Of a stretch of DNA of 64,000 nt, positions 8,833 through 17,785 are shown one piece after another. The stretch spans positions 26,736 through 90,735 of the forward strand of contig NZ_NVXQ01000027.1 in the NCBI RefSeq assembly GCF_002733955.1, in the 5' to 3' direction. Each line of letters opens with the position of its first letter. Within the stretch, counting starts at the first letter, position 1. Origin of the DNA: Hoeflea sp. (GTDB taxonomy: Bacteria > Pseudomonadota > Alphaproteobacteria > Rhizobiales > Rhizobiaceae). A program made the position numbers and the translations under genes. Under the pieces are notes generated by a model. It did no database searches, was not told where the DNA came from, and was given only the letters and a program-made list of their open reading frames with translations.

Positions 8833-9810
8833 ATGACATTGAAGACAATTCTTTTGAGCACCATTGCCGGTGTGGCCATGACGATCGCATCCCCGCTGGC
8901 AGCATCTGCGGCTGACTGCGAACGCGGCACGCTGGACGAACGTTATTGCGATGTCGACGGCGACCTGATTGCCGACATTCCGACCGATGAATCGGAGCTT
9001 ATTGATCCTGATACGCTGATCTTCGCCTACACACCGGTGGAAGACCCGGCTGTCTACAAGGAAGCCTGGTCGGATTTCCTGACCCACCTCGACAAGGTCA
9101 CTGGCAAGAAGTCGGTGTTCTTCCCGGTTCAGTCCAACGCCGCCCAGATCGAAGCCATGCGCTCGGGCCGTCTGCACATCGCCGGCTTCAACACCGGCTC
9201 CAACCCGCTGGCCGTCAACTGCGCCGGTTTCCGCCCCTTCACCATCATGGCCTCTGAAGATGGCGGCTTCGGCTACGAGATGGAAATCATCACCTACCCG
9301 GATTCGGGTGTCGAAAAGGTCGAGGACATCAAGGGCAAGACACTGGCCTTCACCTCGGAAACCTCGAACTCCGGCTTCAAGGCACCATCTGCCCTGCTGA
9401 AGGCCGAATACGGCATGGAAGCCGGGCGTGATTTCGAGCCTGCCTTCTCCGGCAAGCACGACAACTCGATCCTCGGCGTCGCCAACAAGGACTACCCGGC
9501 CGCAGCCATCGCCAACTCGGTGATGAGCCGCATGATCGAGCGTGAGGTGATCACGCCGGATCAGGTCAAGTCGATCTACAAGTCGCAGACCTTCCCGACC
9601 ACCGGTTTCGGCACCGTCTACAACCTCAAGCCCGAGCTTCAGGACAAGATCAAGGAAGCCTTCTTCACCTTCCCGTGGGAAGGCTCGTCGCTGAAGAAGG
9701 AATTCGAAAAATCCAACGAAGGCCAGTTCCTGGAAATGAACTACAAGGACTTCTGGGACGTCGTTCGCAAGATCGACACCGCCAACGGTGTCGAGTACAC
9801 CTGCGGGTAA
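8833..9810 (+). CDS. phnD: Phosphonate/phosphate ABC transporter substrate-binding protein
   Basis: A 325-residue periplasmic binding protein of the PhnD family. It has a signal peptide (MTLKTILLSTIAGVAMTIASPLAASAA). The type 2 binding-protein body includes VFFPVQSNAAQIEAMRSGRLHIAGFNTG and GKTLAFTSETSNSGFKAPS, the usual ligand-pocket region. The ATG at 8833 is chosen because CCCGGAGGAAGA precedes it. No C-P lyase genes are nearby, so phosphate import as in Sinorhizobium PhoCDET is as plausible as phosphonate import. The Pho box upstream fits both. Confidence 0.92.
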   Translation: MTLKTILLSTIAGVAMTIASPLAASAADCERGTLDERYCDVDGDLIADIPTDESELIDPDTLIFAYTPVEDPAVYKEAWSDFLTHLDKVTGKKSVFFPVQSNAAQIEAMRSGRLHIAGFNTGSNPLAVNCAGFRPFTIMASEDGGFGYEMEIITYPDSGVEKVEDIKGKTLAFTSETSNSGFKAPSALLKAEYGMEAGRDFEPAFSGKHDNSILGVANKDYPAAAIANSVMSRMIEREVITPDQVKSIYKSQTFPTTGFGTVYNLKPELQDKIKEAFFTFPWEGSSLKKEFEKSNEGQFLEMNYKDFWDVVRKIDTANGVEYTCG

Positions 9811-9823
9811 TCCCCTTCCCTCT

Positions 9824-9847
9824 GGCGCCGCGTATCCGCGCGGCGCC
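9824..9847 (+). terminator. Intercistronic GC-rich hairpin between phnD and phnC
   Basis: A 9-bp perfect stem (GGCGCCGCG / CGCGGCGCC) is followed by GCTTTCCTTT. It lies between binding protein and ATPase, the same position as in the sugar operon. It is likely a partial terminator or 3'-end stabiliser of the phnD message. Confidence 0.55.
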
Positions 9848-9871
9848 GCTTTCCTTTCGTGACGGGGCCCC

Positions 9872-10672
9872 ATGCTCGAACTCAAGAACCTGACCAAGAC
9901 CTATCGCACCGGCGACAAGGCACTGACGAACGTGACCCTGACCATTCCGAAGGGCCAGGTCATGGCCCTGATCGGACCATCGGGTGCGGGCAAATCGACG
10001 CTTATCCGCTGCATCAACCGGCTGGTCGAGCCGACCGAGGGCAGCGTCATCCTCGACGGCACCAATATCACCACCCTGGGTTCCGGCGCGCTCCGCAAGA
10101 TACGCCGCAAGATGGGCATGATCTTCCAGCAATACGCGCTGGTCGAACGCCTCACCGTGATGGAAAACGTGCTCTCCGGACGTCTTGGCTATGTCGGCTT
10201 CTGGCGCTCCTATTTCCGCAAATATCCTCAGGCCGATATCGACGAGGCATTCCGCCTTCTCGACCGGGTCGGCCTTCTCGCCATGGCCGACAAGCGCGCC
10301 GACGAACTCTCCGGCGGCCAACGCCAGCGCGTCGGCATTGCCCGCGCCCTGATCCAGGATCCGCGCCTGCTCTTGGTCGATGAGCCGACCGCCTCGCTCG
10401 ATCCCAAGACCTCGCGCCAGATCATGCGGCTGATCTGCGAACTCTGCGCCGAGCGCGATCTCGCCGCCGTCATCAACATTCACGATGTGGCGCTGGCGCA
10501 GATGTTCGTCGAGCGCATTGTCGGCCTCAAGGCTGGTGAACTCGCCTTTGACGGCAAACCGACCGAAATGACCGAAGACGTTCTCACCAACATCTATGGC
10601 GAAGAGGACTGGCAGGCCACAATCCGCGACGTCGACGAAGAGGATTCCGGCGCCGAGGAATCGGCTGCATGA
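9872..10672 (+). CDS. phnC: Phosphonate/phosphate ABC transporter ATP-binding protein
   Basis: A 266-residue ATPase of the PhnC type. Walker A (GPSGAGKST), Q-loop ([10 protein letters not shown]), signature LSGGQRQR and Walker B ([12 protein letters not shown]) are complete, and the H-loop reads NIHDVALA, as in PhnC proteins. Its stop overlaps the first permease start by four bases (ATGA). It powers import through the two PhnE-like permeases encoded downstream. Confidence 0.94.
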   Translation: MLELKNLTKTYRTGDKALTNVTLTIPKGQVMALIGPSGAGKSTLIRCINRLVEPTEGSVILDGTNITTLGSGALRKIRRKMGMIFQQYALVERLTVMENVLSGRLGYVGFWRSYFRKYPQADIDEAFRLLDRVGLLAMADKRADELSGGQRQRVGIARALIQDPRLLLVDEPTASLDPKTSRQIMRLICELCAERDLAAVINIHDVALAQMFVERIVGLKAGELAFDGKPTEMTEDVLTNIYGEEDWQATIRDVDEEDSGAEESAA

Positions 10673-11484
10673 CCACCGCCACCCTTGAAGCCAGGCTCGG
10701 CACCGCCTGGAAGAAGCCGCCGCTAATCACCAATCCGGCCCTGCGCTGGGGCCTGTTCATCGGCGCAGCCATCTACATCGTACTCGCCGTCGCCTCGATC
10801 GACGTCAACTGGTCACGCGTTGCCGAAGGCTTGAGCCGTGGCTGGGCCTTCATTACCTCGTTTTTCAATCCCGATTTCACCTCGCGCGGCAGCGACATCT
10901 GGGACGGCATTCTCGAGAGCATCATCATCACCATCACCTCGACGGTGGTGGGCATCCTGATCTCGATCCCGATCGGCCTCGGTGCTGCGCGCAACATCGC
11001 GCCACTGCCGGTCTATCTGGTCTGCCGCGCCATTGTTGCGCTGTCGCGGGCCTTGAACGAGATCATCGTCGCCATCCTGCTGGTGGCGATCTTCGGCTTC
11101 GGCCCGCTCGCAGGCTTCCTCACGCTTTCCTTTGCCACCATCGGCTTCCTCGCCAAGCTCCTGGCCGAGGACATCGAGGAGATGGACAAGGTGCAGGCGG
11201 AAGCCATCCGCGCCACCGGCTCGACCTGGATGCAATGGATCAATTACGGCGTCCAGCCGCAGGTCATGCCCCGGCTGATCGGCCTGTCGATGTACCGTCT
11301 CGACATCAATTTCCGCGAATCCGCGGTGTTGGGCCTGGTCGGCGCCGGCGGTATCGGGGCAACGCTGAACACCGCCTTCGACCGTTATGAATTCGACACC
11401 GCGGCGGCGATCCTCTTGATCATCATCGTCACCGTCATGGCGCTGGAATATCTCTCCGGCATCATCAGGGCAAAGGTGCAATAA
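10669..11484 (+). CDS. phnE: Phosphonate/phosphate ABC transporter permease 1
   Basis: A 271-residue inner-membrane permease of the PhnE family with about six hydrophobic segments. The EAA loop that docks on the ATPase is visible ([21 protein letters not shown]). The family's C-terminal block [21 protein letters not shown] follows. It overlaps phnC by four bases, and its TAA shares an A with the next ATG. It is paired with a second PhnE-like permease, probably as a heterodimer. Confidence 0.93.
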   Translation: MTTATLEARLGTAWKKPPLITNPALRWGLFIGAAIYIVLAVASIDVNWSRVAEGLSRGWAFITSFFNPDFTSRGSDIWDGILESIIITITSTVVGILISIPIGLGAARNIAPLPVYLVCRAIVALSRALNEIIVAILLVAIFGFGPLAGFLTLSFATIGFLAKLLAEDIEEMDKVQAEAIRATGSTWMQWINYGVQPQVMPRLIGLSMYRLDINFRESAVLGLVGAGGIGATLNTAFDRYEFDTAAAILLIIIVTVMALEYLSGIIRAKVQ

Positions 11485-12302
11485 TGCCGGTATCAACTGA
11501 CGCACAGGGCGCCAAAATCTGGCAATTGCGCAACCGCAACCAGACGCTCACCCGCTGGGCCGGCTATCTCGCAGCCGTCGCCATCTTCATGTGGTGCTGG
11601 CAGCGGATTTCCGAGGCCACGACCTGGTTCTTCGTCTGGGATGCGCCGCGGATTGCGGCCGATATCGGCGGCCGTGCCTGGCCACCGCGCTGGTCCTATA
11701 TGGAAAAGCTCTGGGGTCCGCTCTGGGACACGCTCAACATGGCGACGCTGGGTACCCTGCTGGCTTTGGTCATGGCGGTGCCGGTGGCTTTCCTCGCGGC
11801 CCGCAACACCACCCCGAGCACCATGTTCATCCGGCCGATCGCGCTGTTCATCATCGTGGCGACCCGCTCGATCAACTCGCTGATCTGGGCGCTTCTGCTG
11901 GTCGCCGTGATCGGCCCCGGCGTGTTTGCCGGATTGCTGGCGATTGCCTTCCGCTCGATCGGCTTCTGCGCCAAGCTGCTCTATGAGGCGATCGAGGAGA
12001 TCGACCACACCCAGGTCGAGGCGATCACCGCAACCGGCGCAAGCCGCTGGCAGGTGATGGCCTACGGCATCGTGCCACAGATCATGCCCGCCTTTACCGG
12101 CATCAGCGTGTTCCGCTGGGACATCAACATCCGTGAATCCACCGTCCTCGGCCTTGTCGGCGCCGGCGGCATCGGGCTGCAACTGCAATCTTCGCTCAAC
12201 ACCCTTGCCTGGCCGCAGGTAACACTGATCCTGATCGTCATTCTGGCGGCAGTGGTGATCGGCGAATGGGTATCCGCCAAGGTGCGCGGAGCCATCATTT
12301 GA
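11484..12302 (+). CDS. phnE: Phosphonate/phosphate ABC transporter permease 2
   Basis: A 272-residue second PhnE-like permease with its own EAA loop (EAITATGASRWQVMAYGIVPQ) and the matching block [21 protein letters not shown]. It is clearly a paralogue of permease 1. Two permease genes in tandem are usual for this transporter class in Rhizobiales (PhoE/PhoT in Sinorhizobium). Its TGA stop lies inside the TTGA overlap with the downstream HAD gene. Confidence 0.93.
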   Translation: MPVSTDAQGAKIWQLRNRNQTLTRWAGYLAAVAIFMWCWQRISEATTWFFVWDAPRIAADIGGRAWPPRWSYMEKLWGPLWDTLNMATLGTLLALVMAVPVAFLAARNTTPSTMFIRPIALFIIVATRSINSLIWALLLVAVIGPGVFAGLLAIAFRSIGFCAKLLYEAIEEIDHTQVEAITATGASRWQVMAYGIVPQIMPAFTGISVFRWDINIRESTVLGLVGAGGIGLQLQSSLNTLAWPQVTLILIVILAAVVIGEWVSAKVRGAII

Positions 12303-13222
12303 GCACGGGTGCAGCAATCCTTGAAGGCGCGGACACGGCTGTCGCCTTTACCGAATACGAATCCGTGCGCCACCGCTTGCCGGCTCCGCGCGCGCCGATG
12401 GCCCCGGTCCGCGCAGAGCATCTGGATGCCATCGCCGATCATTTCGACGTTTTTCTGCTCGATGCCTTCGGCGTGCTCAACATCGGCGAGAGGGCCATTC
12501 CCGGCGTGGTCGACCGCGTCAACGGATTGCGTCAGCGCGGCAAACAGGTGCTCGTGGTCACCAATGCCGCCGGCTACCCCTCCTCGGTGCTGCATGAGCG
12601 CTACCGGCGGCTTGGCTACAGCTTTGAGACCTCGGACGTAGTCTCGAGCCGGATGGCGCTGCTCAAGGGCTTGAGCAACCATGCGCATCGCAAATGGGGC
12701 CTGGTGGCAGCGCCGAAATTCGGCCGCGAAGAACTGCCCGAAGGCGCGGTCTTTCTTGAGGACGATCCGGCTGCCTATGCTGAAGCCGAAGGTTTTCTGA
12801 TGCTCGGCGCATCGGCCTGGAGCGAGACCCGGCAGGCACTGCTCGAACAGGCACTCAAGGACAACCCGCGCGAGCTGCTGGTCGGCAATCCCGATCTGGT
12901 CGCCCCGGTGGAATCGGGCCTGTCGCGCGAACCCGGCCACTACGCCCACCGGCTGGCCTCCGCCAGCGGCGTTGAACCGGTGTTTTACGGCAAGCCCTTC
13001 CCCGCGATCTTTGACCTGGCGCGTGAGCGGATCCGCCCGGGCACCCCCGATGATCGTGTGGTCATGGTCGGCGACACGCTGCACACCGATATTCTCGGCG
13101 GCAGCGCGGCCGGGTTCCGCACCGCTCTGATCCAGGGCTACGGCTTCTTCGATGGCGCCGATCCGGATGCGTCGATTGCCGGCTGCGGCATCACGCCCGA
13201 CTTCATTCTCGACCGCCCCTGA
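12299..13222 (+). CDS. HAD-superfamily class IIA hydrolase (TIGR01459-like)
   Basis: A 307-residue phosphatase-fold protein of the NagD-like class IIA HAD group. Motif I is FLLDAFGVLN: the nucleophile Asp is present, but the usual second Asp is Phe, as the related TIGR01459 proteins carry Trp there. Motif II is VVTNAAGY, a conserved Lys is in FYGKPFP, and motif IV is MVGDTLHTDILGG. The TTG start at 12299 overlaps the phnE2 stop (TTGA); the ORF track start at 12266 lies inside phnE2. Last in a Pho-box operon, it may release phosphate from an imported or internal ester. The substrate is unknown. Confidence 0.82.
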   Translation: MSTGAAILEGADTAVAFTEYESVRHRLPAPRAPMAPVRAEHLDAIADHFDVFLLDAFGVLNIGERAIPGVVDRVNGLRQRGKQVLVVTNAAGYPSSVLHERYRRLGYSFETSDVVSSRMALLKGLSNHAHRKWGLVAAPKFGREELPEGAVFLEDDPAAYAEAEGFLMLGASAWSETRQALLEQALKDNPRELLVGNPDLVAPVESGLSREPGHYAHRLASASGVEPVFYGKPFPAIFDLARERIRPGTPDDRVVMVGDTLHTDILGGSAAGFRTALIQGYGFFDGADPDASIAGCGITPDFILDRP

Positions 13223-13366
13223 ACGGTCCGGACCGCAAGGCCCGTGCTCTGAACACGGCTGCGCCGGTTTCACCCGGCACTCTTGATGCACGTCAAGGCG
13301 GCAATGCCCGCGGCTTCTATGATCCCTCCCGAACAGCCTGTTTCAATCAGCCTCCGGGAGGGCCCC

Positions 13367-15757
13367 ATGTCCGCAGCCAACAAGAATGTCATCTGGTTTG
13401 AAGATCTGTCGCGCGGCGATGTCGGCCTTGTCGGCGGCAAGAACTCGTCGCTGGGCGAAATGGTGCAGCAGCTGGGCGAAAAGGGCATCGATGTGCCGCC
13501 GGGCTTTGCCACCACCTCCGATGCCTTCCGCGCCTTCATCAAGGCCAACAATCTCAACGAGGTGATCGCCGAGGCGATGGTGATGCTCGACAGCGGCAAA
13601 CGCACGCTGGCCGAAACCGGCAAGGCGGTCCGCGCGGCCATCGTCGCGGGTGACTGGCCAGACGACATCCGCGAGGCGATCCTCTCGGCCTATCGCGAGC
13701 TCTCCGAACGCACCGGCAACACCGAGTTGTCCGTCGCCGTCCGCTCGTCAGCCACCGCCGAAGATCTGCCCGACGCGAGCTTTGCCGGCCAGCAGGAGAC
13801 CTATCTCAATGTCCGCGGCGAAGACGCCCTGCTGTCGACCTGCCGCCGCTGCTACGCGTCGCTGTTTACCGACCGGGCCATCACCTACCGCAAGATCCAG
13901 GGTTTTGATCACAACCAGGTGGCGCTCTCGATCGGCGTTCAGCTGATGGTGCGCTCCGACATCGGCGGCTCCGGCGTGATGTTCTCCATCGACACCGAAT
14001 CCGGCTTTGACAAGGTGGTGCTGATCAACGCCGCCTGGGGCCTGGGCGAAAACGTTGTGCAAGGCGCGGTCACCCCGGACGAGTACGAAGTGTTCAAGCC
14101 GCTGCTCGACACACCCGGCCTCAAGCCGATTGTGGAGAAGACCTGCGGCGCCAAGGAGATCAAGATGATCTACGCAGGCGCAGAGGGCGGTGAAACGAAA
14201 AACGTACCGACCTCGAAGGCCGAGCGCGGCGCCTATGTGCTCTCCGACGAGGAAATCCTCAACCTTGCCCGCCAGGCCGCGACCATCGAGAAGCACTACG
14301 GCCAGCCGATGGACATGGAATGGGCCAAGGACGGCGAGACCGGCAAGCTCTACATCGTCCAGGCGCGGCCCGAGACCGTGCAGTCGCGCATCGATGTCAC
14401 AGCGCTGAAAACCTACACGATCGGCAAGACCGGCAAGCCCCTGATCACCGGCCTGAGCGTCGGTGCCGCCGTCCGCGCCGGGCGCGTCTGCATGATCGAA
14501 AACGTCAAGGACATCGACAAGTTCATCGACGGCTCGATCCTGGTGACGTCGACCACCGACCCGGACTGGGTGCCGATCATGAAGCGCGCCACGGCCATCA
14601 TCACCGACCATGGCGGACGCACCTCGCATGCGGCCATTGTCAGCCGCGAACTGGGACTTCCGGCCATTGTCGGCACCGGCAACGCCACCCATGTCCTGCA
14701 CGACCAGCAGGAAGTCACCATCTCCTGCGCCGGCGGCGAAGACGGCACGGTTTATGAAGGCATAGCCGAATACGAGGTGCATGACGTCCATCTCGACCAC
14801 GTCCCCCAGACCAAGACGCGCATCATGCTCAACCTCGCCGATCCTTCGGCGGCGTTCCGCTGGTGGCGGTTGCCCGCCGAGGGCGTTGGCCTGGCGCGCA
14901 TGGAATTCGTGGTCAATTCGGCCGTCCGCGTCCATCCGATGGCGCTGGTGCATTTCGACACCCTCATGGACGAAGCGGCCAAGGCAGAGATTGCCGAGCT
15001 GACCCGGCGCTATGACAACAAGGCCGATTACTTCGTCGAGACCCTGGCCCGCGGCCTGTCGCGCATCGCCGCCGTCGCCTATCCGAAGCCGGTGATCGTG
15101 CGGATGAGCGATTTCAAGACCAATGAATATGCCGAGCTTCTGGGCGGTCACGCCTTCGAGCCCAAGGAAGAAAACCCGATGATCGGCTTCCGCGGCGCCT
15201 CGCGCTACTATTCCGACAATTACCGCGAGGGCTTTGCGCTCGAATGCAAGGCGATCAAGATGCTGCGCGAACAGATGGGCTTTGACAATGTCGTGGTCAT
15301 GATCCCGTTCTGCCGCTCGCCCGACGAGGCCGACAAGGTGCTCGCCGTGATGGCTGACAACGGCCTCAAGCGCGGCGAAAACGGGCTTCAGGTCTACGTC
15401 ATGGGCGAGATCCCCTCCAATGTCATCCGGGCTGCCGAATTCGCTGAACGCTTTGACGGCTTCTCCATCGGCTCGAACGATCTGACCCAGCTGACACTCG
15501 GCGTCGACCGCGATTCCGGCGAACTGGCCGACCTGTTCAGCGAAGACGACCCGGCGGTGATCTGGATGATCGAAACCCTGATCGAGCGGGCCCATTCGGC
15601 CGGTGCCAAGGTCGGGCTTTGCGGCCAGGCGCCCTCCAACAACCCCGCATTCGCAAAACTGCTGGTGCAGGCCGGCATCGACACCATCTCGGTGACACCG
15701 GACAGTTTCGTGGCGGTCAAGGAGAATGTCGCCGAGGCGGAGAAGGCAGGAAAATAA
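13367..15757 (+). CDS. ppsA: Phosphoenolpyruvate synthase
   Basis: A 796-residue pyruvate, water dikinase making PEP from pyruvate and ATP for gluconeogenesis. Order: N-terminal ATP-grasp domain (residues 1-350; LVGGKNSSLGEM, AVRSSATAEDLPDASFAGQQ), central phosphohistidine domain with catalytic His in GGRTSHAAIVSRELGLPAIVG, and C-terminal PEP/pyruvate barrel (GFRGASRYYS, SIGSNDLTQLTLGVDRDS). The length matches PpsA rather than pyruvate phosphate dikinase (about 880). The ATG at 13367 follows CCGGGAGGG; the upstream ORF extension lacks support. A PfkB-type kinase lies 62 bp downstream on the same strand. Confidence 0.95.
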   Translation: MSAANKNVIWFEDLSRGDVGLVGGKNSSLGEMVQQLGEKGIDVPPGFATTSDAFRAFIKANNLNEVIAEAMVMLDSGKRTLAETGKAVRAAIVAGDWPDDIREAILSAYRELSERTGNTELSVAVRSSATAEDLPDASFAGQQETYLNVRGEDALLSTCRRCYASLFTDRAITYRKIQGFDHNQVALSIGVQLMVRSDIGGSGVMFSIDTESGFDKVVLINAAWGLGENVVQGAVTPDEYEVFKPLLDTPGLKPIVEKTCGAKEIKMIYAGAEGGETKNVPTSKAERGAYVLSDEEILNLARQAATIEKHYGQPMDMEWAKDGETGKLYIVQARPETVQSRIDVTALKTYTIGKTGKPLITGLSVGAAVRAGRVCMIENVKDIDKFIDGSILVTSTTDPDWVPIMKRATAIITDHGGRTSHAAIVSRELGLPAIVGTGNATHVLHDQQEVTISCAGGEDGTVYEGIAEYEVHDVHLDHVPQTKTRIMLNLADPSAAFRWWRLPAEGVGLARMEFVVNSAVRVHPMALVHFDTLMDEAAKAEIAELTRRYDNKADYFVETLARGLSRIAAVAYPKPVIVRMSDFKTNEYAELLGGHAFEPKEENPMIGFRGASRYYSDNYREGFALECKAIKMLREQMGFDNVVVMIPFCRSPDEADKVLAVMADNGLKRGENGLQVYVMGEIPSNVIRAAEFAERFDGFSIGSNDLTQLTLGVDRDSGELADLFSEDDPAVIWMIETLIERAHSAGAKVGLCGQAPSNNPAFAKLLVQAGIDTISVTPDSFVAVKENVAEAEKAGK

Positions 15758-15819
15758 ACCCCTGAGACACCTTCGAAGCGGTATTGAATCCGCCCTGCTC
15801 CCTGTGTGATGGTCTGCGC

Positions 15820-16767
15820 ATGTCCGACATCCTAACCATCACTCTCAATCCGGCCCTTGATATATCGACCGCGGTCGGAACGGTGACACCTGGGCCGAAA
15901 CTCAGGTGTGAAGAGCCGCGTTACGACCCCGGTGGCGGCGGGGTCAACGTCTCGCGTGCCATCAAGCGGCTGGGCGGCCAGTCGAAAGCCTTCGTGGCGC
16001 TCGGCGGCGAAAACGGTGCGGCGTTCAAGGCATTGCTTGATGCCGAAGACATTGCTGTCGAGCATTTTGAGGTGTCGGGAAACACCCGCCAGTCTTTCGC
16101 CGTTCTTGAAAGCACGACCGGACGTCAGTACCGATTTCAATTGCCCTGCCCGCCCTGGTCGTCGGACCAGACCGACAGCGCGCTTGCGAGATTGGAGCCG
16201 CTGTTAAGTGGTGGCAGCATCGTTGTTCTGTCGGGCAGCATGCCGACGGAAGTGCCTGCGGCGATCGTTGAAACCATCAACAAGATGGCGGTTGAGAGCG
16301 GTGCCGAGCTCATTCTCGACACATCCGGGCAAGCTCTTACAGCGGCTGCGGCCAACCGCGGCCCCGCTTTCGCACTTTTGCGGATGGATGGTGCCGAAGC
16401 CGCAGAGGTTTCGGGCAGGACATTTTCCTCACCTGCTCAACTGGCAGATTACGGCATGGAGCTGATCCGCGCCGGCGCGGCCCACAGGCTGGTGATGTCG
16501 ATGGGGGCTTCGGGCACCGTTGGCGTGTCGGCCACCGAGCGGTTCTTCTGCAGCCCGCCAAGGCTTGAAACACTCAGCGCGGTCGGCGCCGGCGACAGCA
16601 TGGTCGCGGCCATCGCGCTTGAACTGTCGCGCGGCGGCAGCTTGCGCGATGCGGTTCGTCACGGCGTAGCCGCTGCCGGATCAGCCGTGCTGACGCCAGC
16701 CACCGAACTCTGCTCCAAGGCCATGGCAGACGAGATCCTGGAGAAGGTGGTGACGAAGGAGATCTGA
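15820..16767 (+). CDS. pfkB: PfkB-family phosphofructokinase
   Basis: A 315-residue ribokinase-fold kinase, most like 6-phosphofructokinase 2 or 1-phosphofructokinase. The N-terminal ITLNPALDIS and PGGGGVNVSRAIKRLGG segments are typical of the hexose-phosphate branch, and the catalytic Asp lies in GAGDSMVAAIA. The ATG at 15820 is used because the family begins at MSDILTITLNPALD. It shares a strand with ppsA, so one transcript could carry enzymes pulling in opposite glycolytic directions. Fructose-1-phosphate or tagatose-phosphate kinase remains possible. Confidence 0.85.
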   Translation: MSDILTITLNPALDISTAVGTVTPGPKLRCEEPRYDPGGGGVNVSRAIKRLGGQSKAFVALGGENGAAFKALLDAEDIAVEHFEVSGNTRQSFAVLESTTGRQYRFQLPCPPWSSDQTDSALARLEPLLSGGSIVVLSGSMPTEVPAAIVETINKMAVESGAELILDTSGQALTAAAANRGPAFALLRMDGAEAAEVSGRTFSSPAQLADYGMELIRAGAAHRLVMSMGASGTVGVSATERFFCSPPRLETLSAVGAGDSMVAAIALELSRGGSLRDAVRHGVAAAGSAVLTPATELCSKAMADEILEKVVTKEI

Positions 16768-16825
16768 GCGCTCGTCCACCGCCTGACCGTGCAGAGGTCG
16801 CATCACCGCTGCAACAGTCGTCCAC

Positions 16826-17725
16826 TCAGTCTGAACTCTCGGTGATCACCCCGGCATCAAGCAGCTCCCCAGCCTCCGGGTACCACATGCTTCCCGGCGC
16901 CGCTGAATGCATGCGCGAGACGAAATCCCGGCTGACGCCGGCCTCGAGAAACAGCTTCTGGTCCTTCTTCTCCTCGGCTCTCGGATCAGCGCCGAGAACA
17001 TGGTAAGAAGCCAAGATCCTGTATTGATGAAAACCAAGTTTGGCACCGGGCCTAAGCTGCCGCTTGCGCCCGCCGATAAATGCGGTGGTGCAGGCGGATG
17101 AGCATTCATCCGTCACCGTGGTTGTCAGGCCATTCTCCCGAAACAGACGCGACAGACCGCGCGCCTCATAGATGTTCCCGCCCTCGCTCGACAGGGCGAT
17201 CTCGTAAATTTCACTGTCTTGCGCAAGCAAGGCCGCAAGCCGCCGGGTGATCCCAAGTTCCAGCGTACCCTTGATCGACAACACCCCGTCCGGCTGGGCT
17301 GCAATCATATATTTTGCGGCGCGCTCGGCCTCCATGGTCGAAGCAAAATTCTTGTAGTCCGGCGCCTCGATCGTCATCTGCCAGGCTTGCAGCGAATAGC
17401 TGGCGGTAAACCAGAAGGCGATCAGCAGGCCGAGTTGTCCGCCCCAGTGAAGCGCGATCCCGCCATGATCGACAATATGCGCTTCCCCCGCGCGGATCAC
17501 GCCCACCGCCTGCCAGACAAAGACAATGCCGTGCAGGAAGAAGGCAGCAATCAGCACCGCCGGCGCCCAGTCATGATAATCCTGGTACTGGGCAGGTTTC
17601 GCAATTTCCTGCAACACGAAGATTGCCGCACGGACGCCAACGAGATTAACGAGGAAGGACCATGCCAGCCCTTGTTGGCCCCGCCAATGGGCGACGATAT
17701 AGCATTGAACGGCACCTGATGTCAT
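16826..17725 (-). CDS. Membrane protein with a ClpP/crotonase-like serine hydrolase domain (COG3904-like)
   Basis: A 299-residue protein with three hydrophobic segments in the first 130 residues and a ClpP/crotonase-like domain in the C-terminal half. The catalytic-serine block is LSSEGGNIYEARGLSRLF followed by TDECSSACTTAFIGG, as in the uncharacterised COG3904 group. A GFHQY segment carries a candidate histidine. The active domain probably faces the periplasm. It could clip membrane or periplasmic proteins, but no substrate is known. The gene ends close to pfkB, which converges on it. Confidence 0.65.
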   Translation of the reverse strand: MTSGAVQCYIVAHWRGQQGLAWSFLVNLVGVRAAIFVLQEIAKPAQYQDYHDWAPAVLIAAFFLHGIVFVWQAVGVIRAGEAHIVDHGGIALHWGGQLGLLIAFWFTASYSLQAWQMTIEAPDYKNFASTMEAERAAKYMIAAQPDGVLSIKGTLELGITRRLAALLAQDSEIYEIALSSEGGNIYEARGLSRLFRENGLTTTVTDECSSACTTAFIGGRKRQLRPGAKLGFHQYRILASYHVLGADPRAEEKKDQKLFLEAGVSRDFVSRMHSAAPGSMWYPEAGELLDAGVITESSD

Positions 17726-17785
17726 GCCGCCAGGATATCACACCCTGGCGCGCTTCACCCAATCGGCTGCGGCACAGGTGCGTCG

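Noticed and set aside
13748-15595. 615-residue minus-strand ORF opposite ppsA
   Set aside because: It lies wholly antisense to PEP synthase, whose motifs are complete. High GC content makes such long shadow ORFs common, and it has no recognisable domain.
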